From contig NC_092575.1 of the NCBI RefSeq assembly GCF_037975245.1, forward strand, positions 27,069,841 to 27,133,840: a DNA stretch of 64,000 nucleotides, in the 5' to 3' direction. This stretch comes from Apostichopus japonicus. Its lineage: Eukaryota; Echinodermata; Holothuroidea; Aspidochirotida; Stichopodidae. The notes under the pieces are model-generated. The model saw only the letters and a program-made list of their open reading frames with translations, had not been told where the DNA came from and searched no databases. The position numbers were made by a program, and so were the translations under genes. Shown here one piece after another: positions 12,651 through 24,304 of the stretch (the stretch's first letter is position 1; each line of letters opens with the position of its first letter).

Positions 12651-13074
12651 AGGCGTAGGAGCCAGATTGGATTTGGGGGCTGTACTGACTTGCCCGAAAA
12701 AAAGCCAAAATTTTTCGCGCTAGGCGCGCATTCAACATGTCGATGCCAATATCATATAGGCAAGATCGGTCATTACATTGTATGGCATCGTGTACCGCAC
12801 GGTCCGTGAAAGTTGCACAGTATACCGCCGGATGCTAATGTAAACAACCAAATGTCTTATGTAGATGGAGAAAAAGCATACAGATCCATTTATGTCATAA
12901 CTCTCTTTTACAGTAGTAATGTCGGCCAAGCTTAGAACTTTATTTAAATTACCAAGGAGATAATTTTAAGTTATTCATTGCTATTTATTTTTCTTTCAGT
13001 AGGTGCCCGAAAAAAAATGGGAAAACAATTGGGGGGGGGGGGCTGCAGCCCCCGCCTCCTACGGGACCTACGCC
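12651..13074. mobile_element. MITE-like element, GGCGTAGGA family, copy 1
   Basis: Opens with AGGCGTAGGAGCC and closes with the inverted form TCCTACGGGACCTACGCCT. A G12 run followed by CTGCAGCCCCC precedes the end, and a GCCCGAAAAAAA string appears near both ends. Non-coding. Distinct from the GCGTAKCCAGG family but with the same architecture of short terminal inverted repeats next to G/C runs. Confidence 0.7.
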
Positions 13075-13599
13075 TATGAGTGAAGTGTTCGGTTTCGATA
13101 TACCTGATATCGGAAATATCTGCTATTTTTCTGTTCCTACAACGAAGTTTTATAATAGCCGTTATAAGAGGTTTTAATATTTCTACACCAATAAATTAAC
13201 TGTGTCGGAATTTTAGAAAATTTCCTCACCAACATTCTTCATCATACTTTCCTCTACTCGTTCAATTTTGACCTGTCTGTTAGGGGTTCAAGGAGGTTTT
13301 TCTATATTGGTTGTCTATAGATTGAATTTTGTGCAACATTATGGGTATGTTTTGAAGTGATTTTATTCACGAGAAAAGTGAATTTCAAATTCTTAACAAG
13401 TAATGGCTTAAAACCTTGAAAAGTGGGGCTTTTGGATATTGTGGGCCGCGACGTAGAATAACCTACAAAAGCAATGATCCATAGGACATGCAATGAGGTC
13501 GAACATGATGTGTGACTGGTGACAATCTTCAAAAAGGTTATGGATGGAAAAAAACTTTTGGGAAATACTTGGTTCTCAGGCAAAAGTGTACAGCTGGTT
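13075..13599. other. Non-coding spacer
   Basis: AT-rich. No convincing gene or repeat seen. Confidence 0.45.
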
Positions 13600-13751
13600 G
13601 CTCATTTTCAAGCCCGAGAAGTGCCATTTCCGGTGATCTGGGGGTATCAAAACCAGAAATTTTCTTGTACGCTCCGCGCCAACCGATGGTGGCACTCCGC
13701 TTAGATAGTAATTCACGCCCCCCGGGTCAGAAAATCCTGGATACGCGCCTG
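13600..13751. mobile_element. MITE-like element, GCGTAKCCAGG family, 3' fragment
   Basis: Retains the 3' part of the family: AGAAGTGCCATTTCCGGTGAT, CTTGTACGCTCCGCGCCAA, GGTGGCACTCCGCTTAGATAG, and the terminal repeat ATCCTGGATACGCGCCTGG. The 5' terminus is missing or unrecognisable. Confidence 0.75.
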
Positions 13752-14734
13752 GTATGCAACTATAATATCCATGTATTTCTCTTGTATATTATTTATAATG
13801 GTTTAGAACATATTGCATACTTAACAGATCCTGCATTTTTGGAAAATTAAAAATACACAGTGGCCTCCTACTGACTGTCTTACAGATAATTGTCTCCAGT
13901 TTGTTGTTTGTTTGTTTGTTTTCTTGCTCTCTGTTATCTTTCTTTTCTTACCTTTGCTATTGATTGAAAACTAGAGTATGCCAGGTCAGAAACCTAGTTC
14001 TGATAAAGTTTGCTATATGGCCTAGCCCTAGTTACAGTGACATTGTGAAGATGATCGAAGGTTTGTGATACCAAGTGTAGTATTATGTGTGACCATTGGC
14101 TATGTTTTGCACACTTATTACTGCTGTCCTAGTCTGCTAGTCACGTCGATGATCAGCTGTTCTTCGAGCAAGGAATGCTTCGTCGCTGCTGAATATGCAT
14201 TACAATGCGTTCTCTCATTGGCTTGTGTAAATCACGAGGCACGACGTTAAAGCATACATGAATGAAATCTGTATTCAGTGCAGCCAGTAAGGACAATTTC
14301 CATATTTCATATCATGCTTCAAAGCACTCGTTTATACAGTACAAACAGTTCCTAACCTTTTATCGGTTCATGATACTGACACTAGACGATTGCTCTCAAC
14401 CGGGACATGACAGTACATATTAAGTTGTTCCACCTGGGTGTTCAGCTGATAAATTTCCTGATACTTTCGATCATTTATTTCTTTATAAATGCAACGTTTT
14501 TGGCATAGTTAGCATAGTGAAACCTAAACTTTCATGGTTCGTCAGATCAGTAGCTTTGTGTATTCCTTTCTTCACCATAAGGACAAATCACTTTAATTTA
14601 ACCCTGTGATTTTTTTTATATATTACCCACGTTTGCCTGAATCGCTCATGTGATATGTGAAGTTACTGTCAGGTGGCCCTTTATACCTACTTTTGATATA
14701 GAACCGGCCAACGAAACAACCCATAAAGGCCTAT
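13752..14734. other. Non-coding spacer
   Basis: No reading frame with recognisable content. A (TTTG)n run sits at about 13903-13920. Nothing else supportable. Confidence 0.4.
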
Positions 14735-15425
14735 TGTAGTATTATGACATGCCCCGCTCCTCCGACATGTAATATTATGTCGGGACTCGCGATAGAAAGG
14801 TACTGGGGTTATCTTGATGCCGTATTTTATGCTTCTTTAGGAGACGTCTCGAACGAAAGATAGAAGAAAACAATGAGTTCTCAGAAAAACAAGTTGACAA
14901 GATAGGATTTGATAAGTGATTCGGTATAATTTCTTCTCTGTCGATTCTCTTCTCTAATTAAATAAAATAACAATGATTTAACTCCGTCAATTACGCAATT
15001 CGAAGGGGTGATGAAATGGTGACGAACTGAAGAACTTGCGGGCGCATGCCGCCTTTTATACCTTACTCTACCGAAAATCCCTCTGCGCATAATCAGAAGG
15101 CAGCGAATAACCTACTCATCCTGTATTAGCTTACGATATAAAAATCACTAGAAAGCACTGATTTGCCCTGATTGGTTGGGAGTTTGGAAGTCCACCCCTT
15201 TCTTATGGAAACTTCCATACCACGTGAGAAGAACCTCGAATGTTCTACAGACACAATGGAATCTATTTTTGGGAAAAGGCCCTGTAACAAGATTCAATAA
15301 GATAGTTAAAACTTCTCGTGGGAAAAACTGATTCCTTGACCTAGATAAATATATAAGGGGCCTGTAAGGTGTCTCGATGGAGTTTTTCGGTAACATCAAA
15401 GAGGCAGTATTACTTTTTCATAACA
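14735..15425. mobile_element. Candidate solo LTR, 691 bp
   Basis: Starts TGTAGTATTATGACATG and ends TTCATAACA, flanked on both sides by CTAT (14731-14734 and 15426-15429), as expected for a TG...CA long terminal repeat with a 4-bp target duplication. A TTTTATACC string near 15054 and ATATATAAGG near 15350 could be TATA boxes. A 4-bp match can arise by chance and no internal region is present, so this stays tentative. Confidence 0.4.
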
Positions 15426-15599
15426 CTATGATGCTCTACTATACAACAGTAAAGTTATAGTTTTGATTTTTCACGAAAATTTCCTAACAATATGAATAAT
15501 AATTTATGTCGATATAACTGGAAGGTCTGATATGCTATCCGCACAACAGCAAAAATGAGGGTGTTCCTGTCTACACTGAAGAGCACGAACACCCGAACA

Positions 15600-17323
15600 G
15601 ACGAAACTTTGTCATCGACTGCTAGTAGCTGCAACTTTCGCTCGAAACAGACGCATTGAACATTATTGGCCCCAAGTGCTGTTTCTGAGGGGCCATCGTG
15701 ATGGTTTGTCCATTGAAAATGAGCACGAATCGCACAGGAATATATGAAATTTCCAGCCCCTTATTAAGCCGGTTAGTATATCAGATGATGTATTGAGAAG
15801 TCACTTGGAAACGGGCAGAAAAACAGCTACCAGAAACAACTCAGAATGATTTACTAGACTATGTTTTGGAATACATCCGCGGGAATATTCTAGCGGAATT
15901 GAATGCACAAGAGGCTGGGCCATTCTAATGGTCTCATTGCAGGTGAAGTTACGGACACATCCAGTTGGGAGTAGCTTGGTGTGATTATCCGCTATAGTAA
16001 AGATGATGTACCAATCGAAAGAACTACTTGAGTTCCTTAAGTGTGAAGAAATACTGGGAGAAAACATTGCTGATAATATTCTCGATTGCGTATCAACAAA
16101 ATGCAATGCGCAAAACCTTCGATGGAGCCGGGAATGTGGAATGGAAGCAAAAGGGCGCAGCTAAAATGTTTCAGGACAAGTCGAACAATAACAGGGCACC
16201 CTTTATAAATTGTAGTTCGCATGAACTCAACCGTGCATTGTCGCAAGCTTCGAAAGTAATTGAAATTGTTAACATGGTTCGTTTGATGCAGTCTTTGGGT
16301 GTTTTCTTCAAGTTTAGCCCGAAAGGCCAGCGTAAACTTGAAAACGCTGTCACTAAAATGGCAGGCGAGGGTTGCGGAAGCCTGAAGATGAAACCACTGT
16401 GTGAGAATAGATGGGTTGAAAGGCATACAGCCTTTGCCGATTTGAAGGATCTTTGCTGACTTGTACTCAAATGCCTCTCTTCAATTCAGGTAAACAGAAA
16501 GCGAACACGGCATACCAAGACTGTGGCCGAAGCAGCGGGATTACATACACAGCTGATATCTTCAACTTTCATAATATGTTTCGCCGTTTGCGGTTACATA
16601 TATGGGTACAACAAGAGCTTGGCGCCTCAGCTGCCGGGGACGGCAGTGGACATTATCCGTGCCTATGACTACGCTGGCCTTCTGAAGAACGAGCGTGAAG
16701 ACATCAGGGCAAAATTCGAAGAGAAATTTGAGAGATTGTTTCGGCAGTGCGAGGAGATGGCCGTGGAGTCTGATAACGCCAAAACCGAATATTCACCCCA
16801 TTCATTGACAGTCTCATCACTGAAATGTGTGATCGGTTTGTGGGAAGGCCACGTGACTCATTAAAGACTCTCTACCTCCTGTCGAAGAATCTCGACGTGG
16901 ATCTCTCTAAGAGCCAGAACATTCTACTGAATAAAAAGGGCGCCTAGGTGCATGCCGTACGCTCCCTCATTCAAACAAGAACTGCGTTTGTTGCGCGGGT
17001 TTTGGTCTACTGAAGAGGTTAACATAACACGATATAGACAACCTTGAAAGAAGAACCTTGAAAAATCTCACAAGTGACCAAGCTGACAATTGTTTTCCGA
17101 ATACCACGACAGGTCTAAGCACTTTATTTACAATTGCCTCTACAAGCGCGAGTGTTGAACGAGCCAACTCCATCTTGATGTTCATCAAATGTCATCATCG
17201 GTCAACCATGGGTGAAGATCGAAGGAACGCACTCCTACTTTTGTACATCCATAGGATGTGCGTCTTGACTATGGTAAAAACATTGACATATTTGCCACAT
17301 GCTACACCGGACGGATTTTGCTA
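15600..17323 (+). pseudogene. Decayed DUF4371/hAT-type transposase (ZMYM1-like)
   Basis: Broken frames on the + strand follow the order of DUF4371 plus hAT-dimerisation proteins. About 15680-15900 carries LRGHRDGLSIENEHESHRNI and a diverged helical region. About 16020-16460 reads ADNILDCVSTKCNAQNLR, then after a shift DGAGN, KQKGAAKMFQ, SSHELNRALSQASK, LMQSLGVFFKFSPKGQRKLE and CENRWVERHTAFADLKDL. 16523-16740 carries the middle region. 17058-17280 carries the C-terminal dimerisation part with NCFPNTTTGLSTLFTIASTS, ASVERANSILMFIK and STMGEDRRNALLLLYIHR. At least three shifts or stops break it, so it is a fossil. I did not resolve its terminal repeats. Confidence 0.85.
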
Positions 17324-17334
17324 AAGAATCCAGT

Positions 17335-17525
17335 TACTGATGATGCATGACGTATTTGTTGTTTGAACTCATGGGCATCATTAACTATAAGTTCATACCA
17401 TCTGATTATCTGGGTGATCTGATGATCTGACTATGATGATGCCTGGCGTATGTGTTGTTTAATATCACAGTGAGCATCATTAACTATAAATTCATACAAT
17501 CTGATTATCTGGTTAGTAGTACAAT
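17335..17525. repeat. Tandem duplication, about 100 bp x 2
   Basis: GATGATGC.TG.CGTAT.TGTTGTTT, GCATCATTAACTATAA.TTCATAC and ATCTGATTATCTGG each occur twice, near 17339-17409 and 17435-17512. Confidence 0.8.
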
Positions 17526-19082
17526 GATGAGTAGTCGATACCCTAATATTATTTATGGTATCTTTTGTGTACTTAATCCACATCCTAATCTTATCGTATC
17601 ATTATGATTTTAAAGAATACCTTTCTCTGTGTACTATTAGTCTTGACTTCCAGATGCCAGAAAATTGCATCTAAGATTGATTTATTTTAAAATCCATGGA
17701 TAAGAATCCCCAGATCCCGCACACTCAGTAGTGTTTGTTTTTCCTATCTTGTCACGGCATTTGGTGTCATTTGTAGCGAATGAGCTGTTTATAACAAAAA
17801 ATCGGACCCGATAACTAAATTTGTATGCAAGATTCGCGCGCAATGCCCTCTTGTTTCTATCTCCATGTTTTTATTATTCGTCGTCATATGCGTCGAATAT
17901 GCCGTTTATATAACTCAAACAAAGCCAATGCAATTATTCGCGCGCACTATATGTTTTTCTTTTTCTTGCAATGATATGCCACTTATATGCCGAACTTCGG
18001 ACATGGCAACCCTCTTAAAATATGTGCGCGCACAATCATGGGATTTTCGGTTATCAACTTAGTTTTTTTACACTGGTAAATGCTTATACTTGAAATTTTC
18101 CAGATCTTGGGCATTTTGACAGATACATGATCATAATTACTGGCTAGCCTATTCCAAAATTGCAGAGTGATCACATTGCATAATGATGCACGATTCCATA
18201 AAATAAAATAAAAACATTATTTTTGTGCTTATCTTGATTGCCAGATGCCAGGAAATCTCATCTAACAGTGTTTCATCTCAAAATCCGCAATATAAACGAA
18301 GAAATGATGACAAAAACCATCACAGATTAACCAGACAACCAAGCTGTCAACTACGATTCACGCTTGTTTCTAACGTGACAGAGAATACACAGAGTCATGG
18401 ACACTGATTGGTCGAATTGAACAACATATTAACGTTTGTGTAACCTCGCTGCTAGATGACGAGATTTTACGAAAGTTAACACCAAAGGCCTAGTGCCCTA
18501 TTAATCTAAAGAATGTACATGTCTAGTCTATATCCTTTGCACAAATGTAACTCTCCGGCCTATTAAAAAAATACTTGGTCGATTTCATGGCCCTGGTTGG
18601 TCATCATCCAAAACACGTTATATGCCACACACTTACACGGCCAACCATATACGTACAATAATAACGTTACAAGTGCCTATGCTGCAAGCGCTGAATTAGT
18701 ACAGTTAACGCCGAATCGTTGCGGATGAATACGGTTCACATTCGTTGCCTCCAACTTTTCTGCAAGATGTTGTTAACTCAAATGCGTCCAAATGTTACCG
18801 GTCTTGTTCAATTTCAAAATAACGAATCAAAGTAGAGAAATTTACGTATTGTTTTGAAGAAGTATGCTACTCATGGAGATCTATTTTCTGTACGTGTGTA
18901 GAATTAACTGTTCGCCGCCACAATTCTTTGCAAATCAGAGTCTGGATATTTTTCTGCGTAGCCAACCTGTGAATTTGAGATTGCTTTGAAGAGTGTATGT
19001 TCAGCTGGCATTCACCAGCCAGCCATGTAGATGATAAAGGGGCCTTGTAATCCCAATATTGTGATATTGAGTCTTATGTTGT
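17526..19082. other. Non-coding region with a direct duplication
   Basis: The segment at about 17640-17695 (CCAGATGCCAGAAAATTGCAT and following) recurs imperfectly at about 18240-18285, 593 bp apart, and GCGCGC-containing strings recur between them. No gene recognised. Confidence 0.5.
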
Positions 19083-19235
19083 CGGCGGAGGTCATAGTCG
19101 TTTGAGTTCACCAGGGGTCAAACTGTGGAAACCATTGTTTACACAATATTTCAACAAGAACAGATGTCATATTTAGTATGTTGATGTAACACATTTAGCA
19201 CAAGAAGCCAGTTGTTGAGGTCAATGGTCAATTCA
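19083..19235. repeat. Dispersed single copy of the 140-bp DR1-type repeat
   Basis: Contains GGAGGTCATAGTCGTTTGAG, TCACCAGGGGTCAAACTGTGG, a TGTTTACACAATATTTCAA string, TCATATTTAGTATGT and GAGGTCAATGGTCA, in the same order as the unit of the array at 46.9-50.3 kb. Confidence 0.65.
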
Positions 19236-19891
19236 GGACAGCCTGTGTCATTGTGAATTTATTGTTTGTCACGTCACACTGCTTTTCCCAGTATTACTCA
19301 GATCAAAATTACATCTTATGATCACCATTTTATCTTTGTAACCATAACTTTGAAACAGCTTTGAACAATGAAAGGATCTAATTGAAATGGAGTTGTATTG
19401 TGAGAATTACCGTAAACACTCAGTCTCTATATCAGTTGCAAAGTCACTATCGTTTATGCCAAAGAATCTACCTTATGACGAATATCAGCAACCAATCAAA
19501 GCATTAGCTTCACTTCATTTGCTTTAAACAAGAAGATATTCATTGTATGTGTGGCTTAATGAGTAAGACTGCATTGACTCCTTACAGACGTGCCATTTTT
19601 GGACACTCAAAGAGTAAACTTCAAAAATAAGAGATCTGCCAAGCAAGATGATATACCAAATTGGAATTGGTCTCAAGTCCGAGTGCAGAAAAATGAATTC
19701 GAGTACTATAAACGTGTATCTTATACATTTCTTTGTGGGTATACTGTACGAGTGGGATCTACACTAAATACGTGTTTGTTGCTACTTTGTTCAGTTCAGT
19801 GGAGTTGTTATTGTTTGTTGTGTAGAGCAATCAATCTTGTAAAGCTTTATACAACAGACACAGCCCTTCCCTTGATTCATTAATTAACGGT

Positions 19892-19932
19892 AAACTATGG
19901 TGCTTTTAGCACCATAGTTTGCACCATGGTGC
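19892..19932. other. Perfect 13-bp hairpin plus adjoining palindrome
   Basis: AAACTATGGTGCT (19892-19904), a TTT loop, then AGCACCATAGTTT (19908-19920) form a perfect stem. The next 12 bases, GCACCATGGTGC, are themselves palindromic and reuse the stem core. No gene starts or ends at it. Confidence 0.8.
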
Positions 19933-21000
19933 TAACTAGGTGTTTTTTTTTTTTTAAGTCATGTGATGCAACTTACCAGGTAGAAATAATTTAAAACAAC
20001 AACACTGTGACACAACCAATTTTAGCATATTGTTAGTAACAGACGATGAAGCCACAAATGAAAGTATGAGTGGATGTATAAGAATTCAAAATCATAACAA
20101 TTTTGGAAGCTAGGAAAGTTTTAAAGAAAATTATTACACATCTCTAAAAGAGTAATGGCGTTCCGTTATAACAAGTCCTCATTCATATAAACTGTTAATA
20201 GACATGCCGTTTTACTTGAATCCTTAAACCAGGGAGTTGAAAAAATATTCATCTGTTTGCCCCTCAGTGTCAACGTGTAAATTGTGTAAACAAGTGCACA
20301 ACGACACAGGATTCGGGATTTGAGCAGTTTTCCAATAACATGTTTTCGCACTGTATGGAATGAATATCTTTCTTTCGTTCTTTTAAAACAAACACAACTT
20401 CTCAAAAGAACCAACATTTCTTCCAATCCTTTGTACAGATGATTAAATTTGTTTGAACAATTAAATGATTTTTAGAGTAGTAGTGCAGCGCCCTTGCAGG
20501 CAGCTCCTCATCACGCTTCATTAACATCCATTTCTTAACCACTTTCAGATTGAGATTCTATTGGAATTTTGTATGGACTGACAATGTTTGTCTCCAGGAT
20601 CATCATGGTTATATTTTCTTTCCATCATATTGGAAGAATTTTGAACATTTTGGGCCTTTTTGTTTATCATACGTGTCAATTTTCTCCACAACTGTATTGC
20701 CAATGTGTTGCCTATCACCATGGTCAAGCTTTACTTTATTGGATTTATACAATAGAGCAGCAGAGCCAGAAGACCTACTTGATTTCAACTACTTCTATTG
20801 TGATGCACATAAAGCCCATTGTGCATAATCCCTCAAGCATCAGGTACTGCTTTGAGTTTCTCAATGGCTTAAAAGATTGTGCAACTCATAGCAGCACAAC
20901 TTGTAATTTATCAAAGGAAACTTGCTTAACCATACAATCTTTTAAACTTAACTGTAACGCATGTAGCATTCATTACGAGGTACTAGAGCTGGCAAACCCA
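19933..21000. other. Non-coding region with a block shared with 31.2-31.3 kb
   Basis: About 20340-20450 resembles 31195-31310 on the same strand (shared strings TCAAAAGAA.CAA and TCCTTTGTACAGATG.TT.AA, followed by TTTGTTTGAA). An 86-codon minus-strand frame at 20166-20426 has no recognisable content and I do not call it. The rest is AT-rich. Confidence 0.45.
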
Positions 21001-21028
21001 AGACACATATTAAATCACCTTCACTTGA

Positions 21029-23905
21029 TAACAGCAGTATTAAATTTTATTGTATCAACACAAGATCTGTTAGGAATGAACCAACGGAATTTGTGGATTT
21101 TGTTATTGTTCACAATCTTGATGTAGTTGCACTTACTGAAACGTGGATAAAACCATATGACACCACTGTTATTGGGAATATCACTCCCCCTGGATACACA
21201 TTAAAACATGCCCCACGTGTTACCAAACGTGGGGGAGGGGTTGCACTTCTATATAAAACTTCTCTGAGCTTTAATTACTCTTTGTGACACTGGACTTTCA
21301 TCCAAATCGTTTGAACCATTATGTGTGGATATAACCAGCGATAAATCTTCTTTATTTCTTGTGGTACTTTGCCGCCCTCAATCCAAATCAACTGGTTGCT
21401 CATTTAACGTATTCACAGAAGAATTTTTGAATCTTGTTGACTATAATTTAGTGAGGCTGGCACAGCCTATCATAATATGGGATTTTAATATACACGTTGA
21501 CAGCACTACCGACATAGACGCAAGTTCATTCCTAATTGGGCTAACAGCAAGTGGACTAAAACTGCATATATCTACATCCACCATCAGCATGGTCATACGT
21601 TGGACCTGTTCATCACACGTTCATCTGACCTACATATTTTCTCCAATCTTACTGTTGTTGATGGCATATCAGACCATCATGCTTTAACTTGTAGCAATTT
21701 TAGTGCTGTTGTCTCTAACTTGGACTTGTCCAGCAAAGTGCAGCAGTATACTTCCATCCTTAGCAAACTACTCAGCAAACACGCACCCGCGAAAAAAAAA
21801 ACGAATTGTTAAAAGTAGGCCTAACACCAGCTGGTACAACAATGATATTTATGTTGAAAATCAAAACAGGAGACGGCTTGAAAAGAAATGGCGCAAAACA
21901 CGTTTGTAAATACATCGCCAACTCTACCTACAACAAAAATAGAAGGTCATGCCTGTGATCAAAAAGCCAAAGCCAACTATTATGATGATTTTTGTGCTGA
22001 ACACTCGAAACACCAATGTCATCAACAAGCTACTTCATCGAGGCCAGGACTCACCTCTCATTGATAGTCCATCAGACAAAGATCTAGCCAATAGGTTTTG
22101 CCATTTGTTTACTGATAAAATCAAGAAAGTCAGAAATGATTTTCAAATTACGGATGACCTACCAATCGATGAACCACCAACATCACGCCATCGTTTGACT
22201 TCTTTTACACTTGCTTCAGAGGACGAGATTCACCGCATTCTGATGAATTCACCAACAAAATCATGTGAACTAGACCCAATGCCTACCTCACTTCTGAAAA
22301 AATGCGCTCATGCAGTGGTACTGATTAAAACTAAACTTGTGAACCATTCACTTGAATCGGGAATTGTACCGGATGAGTTTAAAATTGCTCATGTTCGCCC
22401 ACTGATCAAGAAGCATAACTTGGATCGTAATGGTGTCGAAAAACTATCGACCACTTTCCAACCTCACATTCCTTGGTAAGACTTTGGAACGCGTAGTCAT
22501 TTCACGACTTAATCCATTTTTGCAAGAGCATGGTTGATGTGACAAATATCAGTCTGCATATCGTGCCTATCATAGCACAGTATCGGCTCTTTTAAAGGTA
22601 CAAAATGATCTGCTGCAAGGAATGGTCACTGGGAAGATCACCTTGTTAGTGCTTTTAAATGTGTCAGCAACATTCGATACCATTGGCCATGACAAGTTTC
22701 TCATGCGCCTGAAAGATCACATTGGTGTTGACGGTGTTGCTCTGAAATGGTGCAGATCCTACTTGTTAAGGAGACGCCAATTAGCGTGCATAAATGATGC
22801 TGTGTCTAATGAGTCATATTTGGATTACGGCCTACCTCAGGGTTCTGTAATTAGACCAAGCTCTTTTTCAATGAACACGCTTCCTCTGGGTGACATTATA
22901 CACATACAAGATATACAGTACCATTGCTATGCAGATGACACTCAGATTTACGTGTCAGTTAACCCTCTGCAAGAAGAATTTTATTTAGCGATCAAAAGAA
23001 TGGAAGACTGTATAGATAAGTTCGGGAATGGATGGAAAAAACTACCTGTTAGGAACTACCTGTTAGGAACAAATACCTGTCAGTAGTGTTAGCTCAGTGG
23101 TTAACGCCGGTGCCTTCCAATCACAAGGTCCCCGGTTCGAGTCCATCCAATATGAATGTATGTCGTCCAGTTACAGAGTTGTTCACAATTGACAATTCGT
23201 AATCATGGTCGTTAAATATGAATGTAAGAGACTGACTTCGGTCAGCGTGCGGCTTTGATAAGCCAATGAGGCTTCTTCGCGAGTTCTTGCTTGCAGGATG
23301 ATCTAAAATACATACAAATATAAATACCTAAAACTGAATGACGAAAAAATGAATGTATTGTGACTGGAGGTAAAAATCAACTTGGAAAGGTTAATATCCC
23401 TTACATTAGGGTTGGTAATACAAACATTGTGCCATCTTCAAAGGTTCGTAACCTTGGAGCTATTCTGGACTCATCCCTATCAATGGAGAGCCACATTACA
23501 TCAATTTGTAAGACTGCCTGTATATCAATTAGGAACATTGGCCGTATTCGCAGATATGTTAACCAAGAAAGAGCGGAATTGATGGTTCACGCCTTCATTA
23601 CATCTAAGATTGACATCGGAAATTCCCTCCTTTTTGGCATCACTAAATCTCTACTACAGCGTTTACAGCGTATACAAACTGCTGCCCGGCTCATCACATT
23701 AACCCCAGCAGCTTCCCATATTACACCAATTTTGAACAAATTACACTGGTTACCGGTTGAACATAGGATCATTTACAAGACTACTCTCTTCGTTTTTAAA
23801 ATTTTCAATAATGTTGCACCTGTGTACCTGTCAGAACTTGTACAGCCATACAGACCTATTCGTCAATATAATGCATACATTATTAAAAATAATTGTATTT
23901 TATGA
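21029..23905 (+). pseudogene. Decayed CR1/L2-like LINE (endonuclease and reverse transcriptase)
   Basis: An APE-type endonuclease opens with INTRSVRNEPTEF, LDVVALTETWIKP and GGGVALLYKTS; the expected GDFN motif is WDFNIH; LDLFITRSSDLH follows. A reverse transcriptase then runs across several frames: SGIVPDEFKIAHVRPLIKK, YQSAYRAYHSTVSALLK, GLPQGSV, YADD at 22928-22939, and the thumb-like tail RIQTAARLITLTPAASHI with LHWLPVEHRI. The residue expected as the first catalytic Asp is Asn (22658-22660). Several stops and shifts break it, and a SINE is inserted near 23080. It lacks the last C-terminal block and 3' UTR. Confidence 0.92.
23079..23321 (+). mobile_element. tRNA-Gly-derived SINE nested in the LINE
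   Basis: A tRNA-like head carries an A box (TTAGCTCAGTGG, 23089-23100), a TGCCTTCCAATCA arm like the anticodon arm of tRNA-Gly(UCC), and a B box (GGTTCGAGTCC, 23134-23144). A tRNA-unrelated body and a short A/T-rich tail follow. It is flanked by AAATACCT on both sides (23071-23078 and 23322-23329), an 8-bp target duplication, and the LINE coding frame resumes after it. The acceptor stem is absent, so it is not a working tRNA gene. Confidence 0.85.
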
Positions 23906-24304
23906 TATTTATACTGGAATGAAGGAACAGAAACTGAAACCATAACTAGATCTAACATCAAGGACATGTTTCTTTTGAATTTCTGTGTGCTATTAAAAAG
24001 AGGTTCGACCCACACCCTCTATGCACCCTTGCTCAAGCATATATTTATTGGATGCCACCATATACAAAGTGAAAAGATAAAACTACCATAAATTTATCAT
24101 GCACAAACAACCTGAATATTCTGCGGCTCTGCTTGAATTCTTTGTGCATTGAAACCTTTGTTTCTTAGAAAACTTGTCTAACATTCTGTCCAGATGTTGA
24201 TCAAGGAATGAAAAGAATGTAGTTTCCCAGGTTTACATTAGCAAGACTTGAAAATTCAGCAGAAAGCTGTACAAAAAAGAAAAATGTTATATTACTAACA
24301 AATA
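23906..24304. other. Non-coding spacer
   Basis: Sequence between the LINE relic and the left arm of the inverted duplication. Nothing recognised. Confidence 0.4.

Noticed and set aside
14065-14250. 61-codon frame with Cys residues
   Set aside because: Looked like a secreted Cys-rich peptide, but has no clear signal peptide, promoter, or splice context.
20166-20426. 86-codon minus-strand frame
   Set aside because: No recognisable domain, no splice support, and lies in a duplicated AT-rich block.
23089-23160. tRNA gene
   Set aside because: A and B boxes are present but there is no acceptor stem; the body continues as a SINE with target duplications.
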